64,000 nt of DNA, from contig NZ_JAPEPX010000001.1 of the NCBI RefSeq assembly GCF_026339935.1, positions 3,839,501 through 3,903,500 on the forward strand, in the 5' to 3' direction. The stretch comes from Streptomyces sp. NBC_01551. GTDB lineage: Bacteria; Actinomycetota; Actinomycetes; Streptomycetales; Streptomycetaceae. Below, one piece after another: positions 62,757 to 64,000 of the stretch (within the stretch, counting starts at the first letter, position 1; each line of letters starts with the position of its first letter). Position numbers and translations under genes: made by a program. Below the pieces are notes generated by a model. The model was not told the DNA's origin, did no database searches, and worked only from the letters and a program-made list of their open reading frames with translations.

Positions 62757-63169
62757 AGATCACCATGGAGTGGGCCTGGACCGCGCTGGCCCACCATCTG
62801 CCCTCGGATCCCGCCGTGTGGGATCCCTCCGGGGTGGCCGCAGCGGTCGCCCGGCACCAGAACGACCTCGTCCTGGTCCCCGAACAGCCCGCCCCCGACA
62901 CCGCGTGGCGGGCCGCCGCGTTTTTGCACACCCTCGCGGTCTGCCCGGCACTGGAGTCCCCGATGAACGAGTTCTACGCGGCCGCCGCGACCCGCTCGTA
63001 CCTGCGGGTGGCCGGGGCCAGGCAGCTGCCCTCGCCGGAGGAGCTCGGCGATCTGGTCGAGGCGGCGAAGCTGGGGCGCGCGGACGTCGCCGCGGTGGCC
63101 GAGGAGCTGCGGGCCCGGATCCAGGAGCCGCAGCCGACCCCCTTACGGGCGGGGACCGAGGGCGCGTAG
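62753..63169 (+). CDS. Doc/Fic-related protein without the Fic catalytic motif
   Basis: A 138-residue protein in the toxin position. Its layout follows Doc-type toxins of Streptomyces (WTALAHHLPSDPAVWDPSGV, then TAWRAAAFLHTLAVCPALES). Where Doc/Fic proteins have HxFxDGNKR, it reads CPALESPMNEFYAA, so the catalytic His and the phosphate-binding Asn are replaced. It is therefore probably not an active AMP- or phosphotransferase. TTG 62753 overlaps the antitoxin stop; ATG 62765 is the alternative. Its 3' end overlaps the convergent gene by 27 bases. Confidence 0.6.
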   Translation: MKITMEWAWTALAHHLPSDPAVWDPSGVAAAVARHQNDLVLVPEQPAPDTAWRAAAFLHTLAVCPALESPMNEFYAAAATRSYLRVAGARQLPSPEELGDLVEAAKLGRADVAAVAEELRARIQEPQPTPLRAGTEGA

Positions 63170-63532
63170 CACCACCGGGGCCTCGTCCGGGTGCAGCCGC
63201 AGCTCGGTGGCGCCGTCCTCGGACCGGAAGGCGATGCTGATGTCGTCGGCGGAGACCGGCTCCAGGGGCGGGAAGTCGATCGCGGCCGTCTCGGTGCGCC
63301 CCTTCTCGCGCCAGCGGGCGGGCCCGCCCGGCGGCAGTTCGACGTGGCCCTCGCGCCAGTGCCCGCCGGTCAGTTCGCGGTCCCGCAGGTCGCAGGGGAC
63401 GTACACGAGCCGGCCCCGGGCGTGGTGCCCAAGACGCCGCAGCCGCCACCACTTCCCCACGAGTCGTGCGGGGTTGCCGACGGTGACGACCACGGCGATC
63501 AGGACGAGCAGGGCGGTGATGATCTCCGACAT
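63143..63532 (-). CDS. One-TM hypothetical protein
   Basis: A 129-residue protein with an N-terminal membrane helix (EIITALLVLIAVVVTVGNPA), a basic stretch (KWWRLRRLGHHARGRL) and a beta-rich cytosolic domain (YVPCDLRDRELTGGHWREGH; FRSEDGATELRLHPDEAPVV). It resembles small DUF2550-like membrane proteins of actinobacteria in layout, but I cannot confirm the family. It converges with and overlaps the Doc-like gene. Confidence 0.65.
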   Translation of the reverse strand: MSEIITALLVLIAVVVTVGNPARLVGKWWRLRRLGHHARGRLVYVPCDLRDRELTGGHWREGHVELPPGGPARWREKGRTETAAIDFPPLEPVSADDISIAFRSEDGATELRLHPDEAPVVLRALGPRP

Positions 63533-63618
63533 GGCCCGATCGGATCACGGGCGGACCCGGAATCCAAGTGGTTTAGACCATGTTGTCGATCACGCGCCCA
63601 CCGGGCCTCGCGGCCTTC

Positions 63619-64000
63619 TCAGAACGTGATCTTCCAGCTGTTGATGTAGCCGACGTCCTGCGCCGCCGTGTCCTTGACCTGGAGCTTCCAGACGCCGTTG
63701 GCCACCTCGCTGGAGGCGTTGACGGTGTAGCTCTGGACGAGGTTGTCGGCGCTGCCTCCGCTGCGGTTGTGGAGGTTGTAGACGGTGCCGTCGGGAGCGA
63801 CCAGGTCGACGACCAGGTCGCCGCGGTACGTGTGGACGATGTTCACGTCCACCTTCGTGGTGGCCGGGGCGTTGCCCGCGACGCCCGAGACCGTGATCGG
63901 CGAGTTCACCCCGGCGGCGGGGGAGTCCGGGATGTTCACGTCCGCCGTGTTCTCGAAGGACGGGCCGGGCGGCACCGGGGTGGCCGCGCCGAGGTTCCAG
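63619..64000 (-). CDS. C-terminal P-domain of a secreted protease (cut by window edge)
   Basis: The gene continues beyond the right edge. The visible 126 residues are a linker (WNLGAATPVPPGPSFENTAD) and a proprotein-convertase P-domain: VNIVHTYRGDLVVDLVAPDG, TVYNLHNRSGGSADNL and GVWKLQVKDTAAQDVGYINS. In Streptomyces this module ends secreted S8, M4 or trypsin-like peptidases and may aid folding, substrate binding or wall association. The catalytic part is outside the window, so the peptidase class is unknown. Confidence 0.8.
   Translation of the reverse strand, partial: WNLGAATPVPPGPSFENTADVNIPDSPAAGVNSPITVSGVAGNAPATTKVDVNIVHTYRGDLVVDLVAPDGTVYNLHNRSGGSADNLVQSYTVNASSEVANGVWKLQVKDTAAQDVGYINSWKITF

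Noticed and set aside
62753..63169. Functional Doc/Fic toxin
   Set aside because: The HxFxDGNKR motif is replaced; only the overall layout and gene position suggest the family.

Overview
The window is chromosomal DNA from a high-GC actinomycete, almost certainly Streptomyces. The reasons are GC-rich third codon positions, frequent GTG starts, stop/start overlaps of 1 to 4 bases inside operons, many secreted and lipoprotein genes, and the gene content itself (futalosine menaquinone genes, a nuoA-N operon, a PknB-type kinase). I found no tRNA, rRNA, CRISPR array, transposase or phage gene.

Layout. 1-1.4 kb: the N-terminal part of a STAND/NB-ARC-type ATPase cut by the window edge, a small companion gene, and an orphan CdiI-type immunity-like gene. 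1.4-10.3 kb: two acyl-CoA ligases, a lipoprotein, two secreted alpha/beta hydrolases, an AraC regulator and a small membrane protein. 10.6-12.7 kb: a secreted lytic transglycosylase facing a cold-shock gene, with two strong terminators between them. 13-23.5 kb: menaquinone genes (mqnA, mqnC, menG, a menJ-like reductase) interspersed with a Ser/Thr kinase, a truncated amidohydrolase-like protein next to mqnC, a LuxR-type regulator, a DUF3152 putative metalloprotease, a glutaminase and a GNAT enzyme. 23.5-29.7 kb: a MacB/FtsX-type export operon whose leading lipoprotein gene looks frameshifted, then two secreted or lipoprotein genes. 29.8-47.4 kb: an NlpC/P60 hydrolase, a 747-base regulatory region with a Rex-type and a Crp-type operator, and the complete 14-gene complex I operon nuoABCDEFGHIJKLMN, closed by a terminator. 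47.5-55.1 kb: a secreted protein and a six-gene operon: GntR regulator, dicluster ferredoxin, sulfonate/taurine-type ABC transporter, and an AprA/fumarate-reductase-like flavoprotein fused to HEAT repeats. 55.2-61.1 kb: fumarylacetoacetase, HAD phosphatase, CocE-type hydrolase, a broken membrane gene and a polyprenyl diphosphate synthase. 61.2-64 kb: a LolA-like secreted protein, an RHH antitoxin with a Doc-like partner lacking the Fic motif, a one-TM protein, and the C-terminal part of a P-domain secreted protein.

How it fits together. The dominant theme is respiration. Complex I reduces menaquinone. MqnA and MqnC make its head group, the polyprenyl synthase can supply the side chain, MenG methylates the ring and the MenJ-like enzyme partly saturates the tail. 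The nuo operon has a convincing Rex (NADH/NAD+ sensing) site.

The best candidate for an undescribed system is the 48.2-55.1 kb operon. An importer, a small ferredoxin and a two-electron flavoprotein are co-transcribed, the substrate-binding protein carries a NosL-like C-terminal domain, and the flavoprotein carries a HEAT-repeat scaffold. Its substrate cannot be read from sequence. All database identities here are from memory of the families; no search was run.
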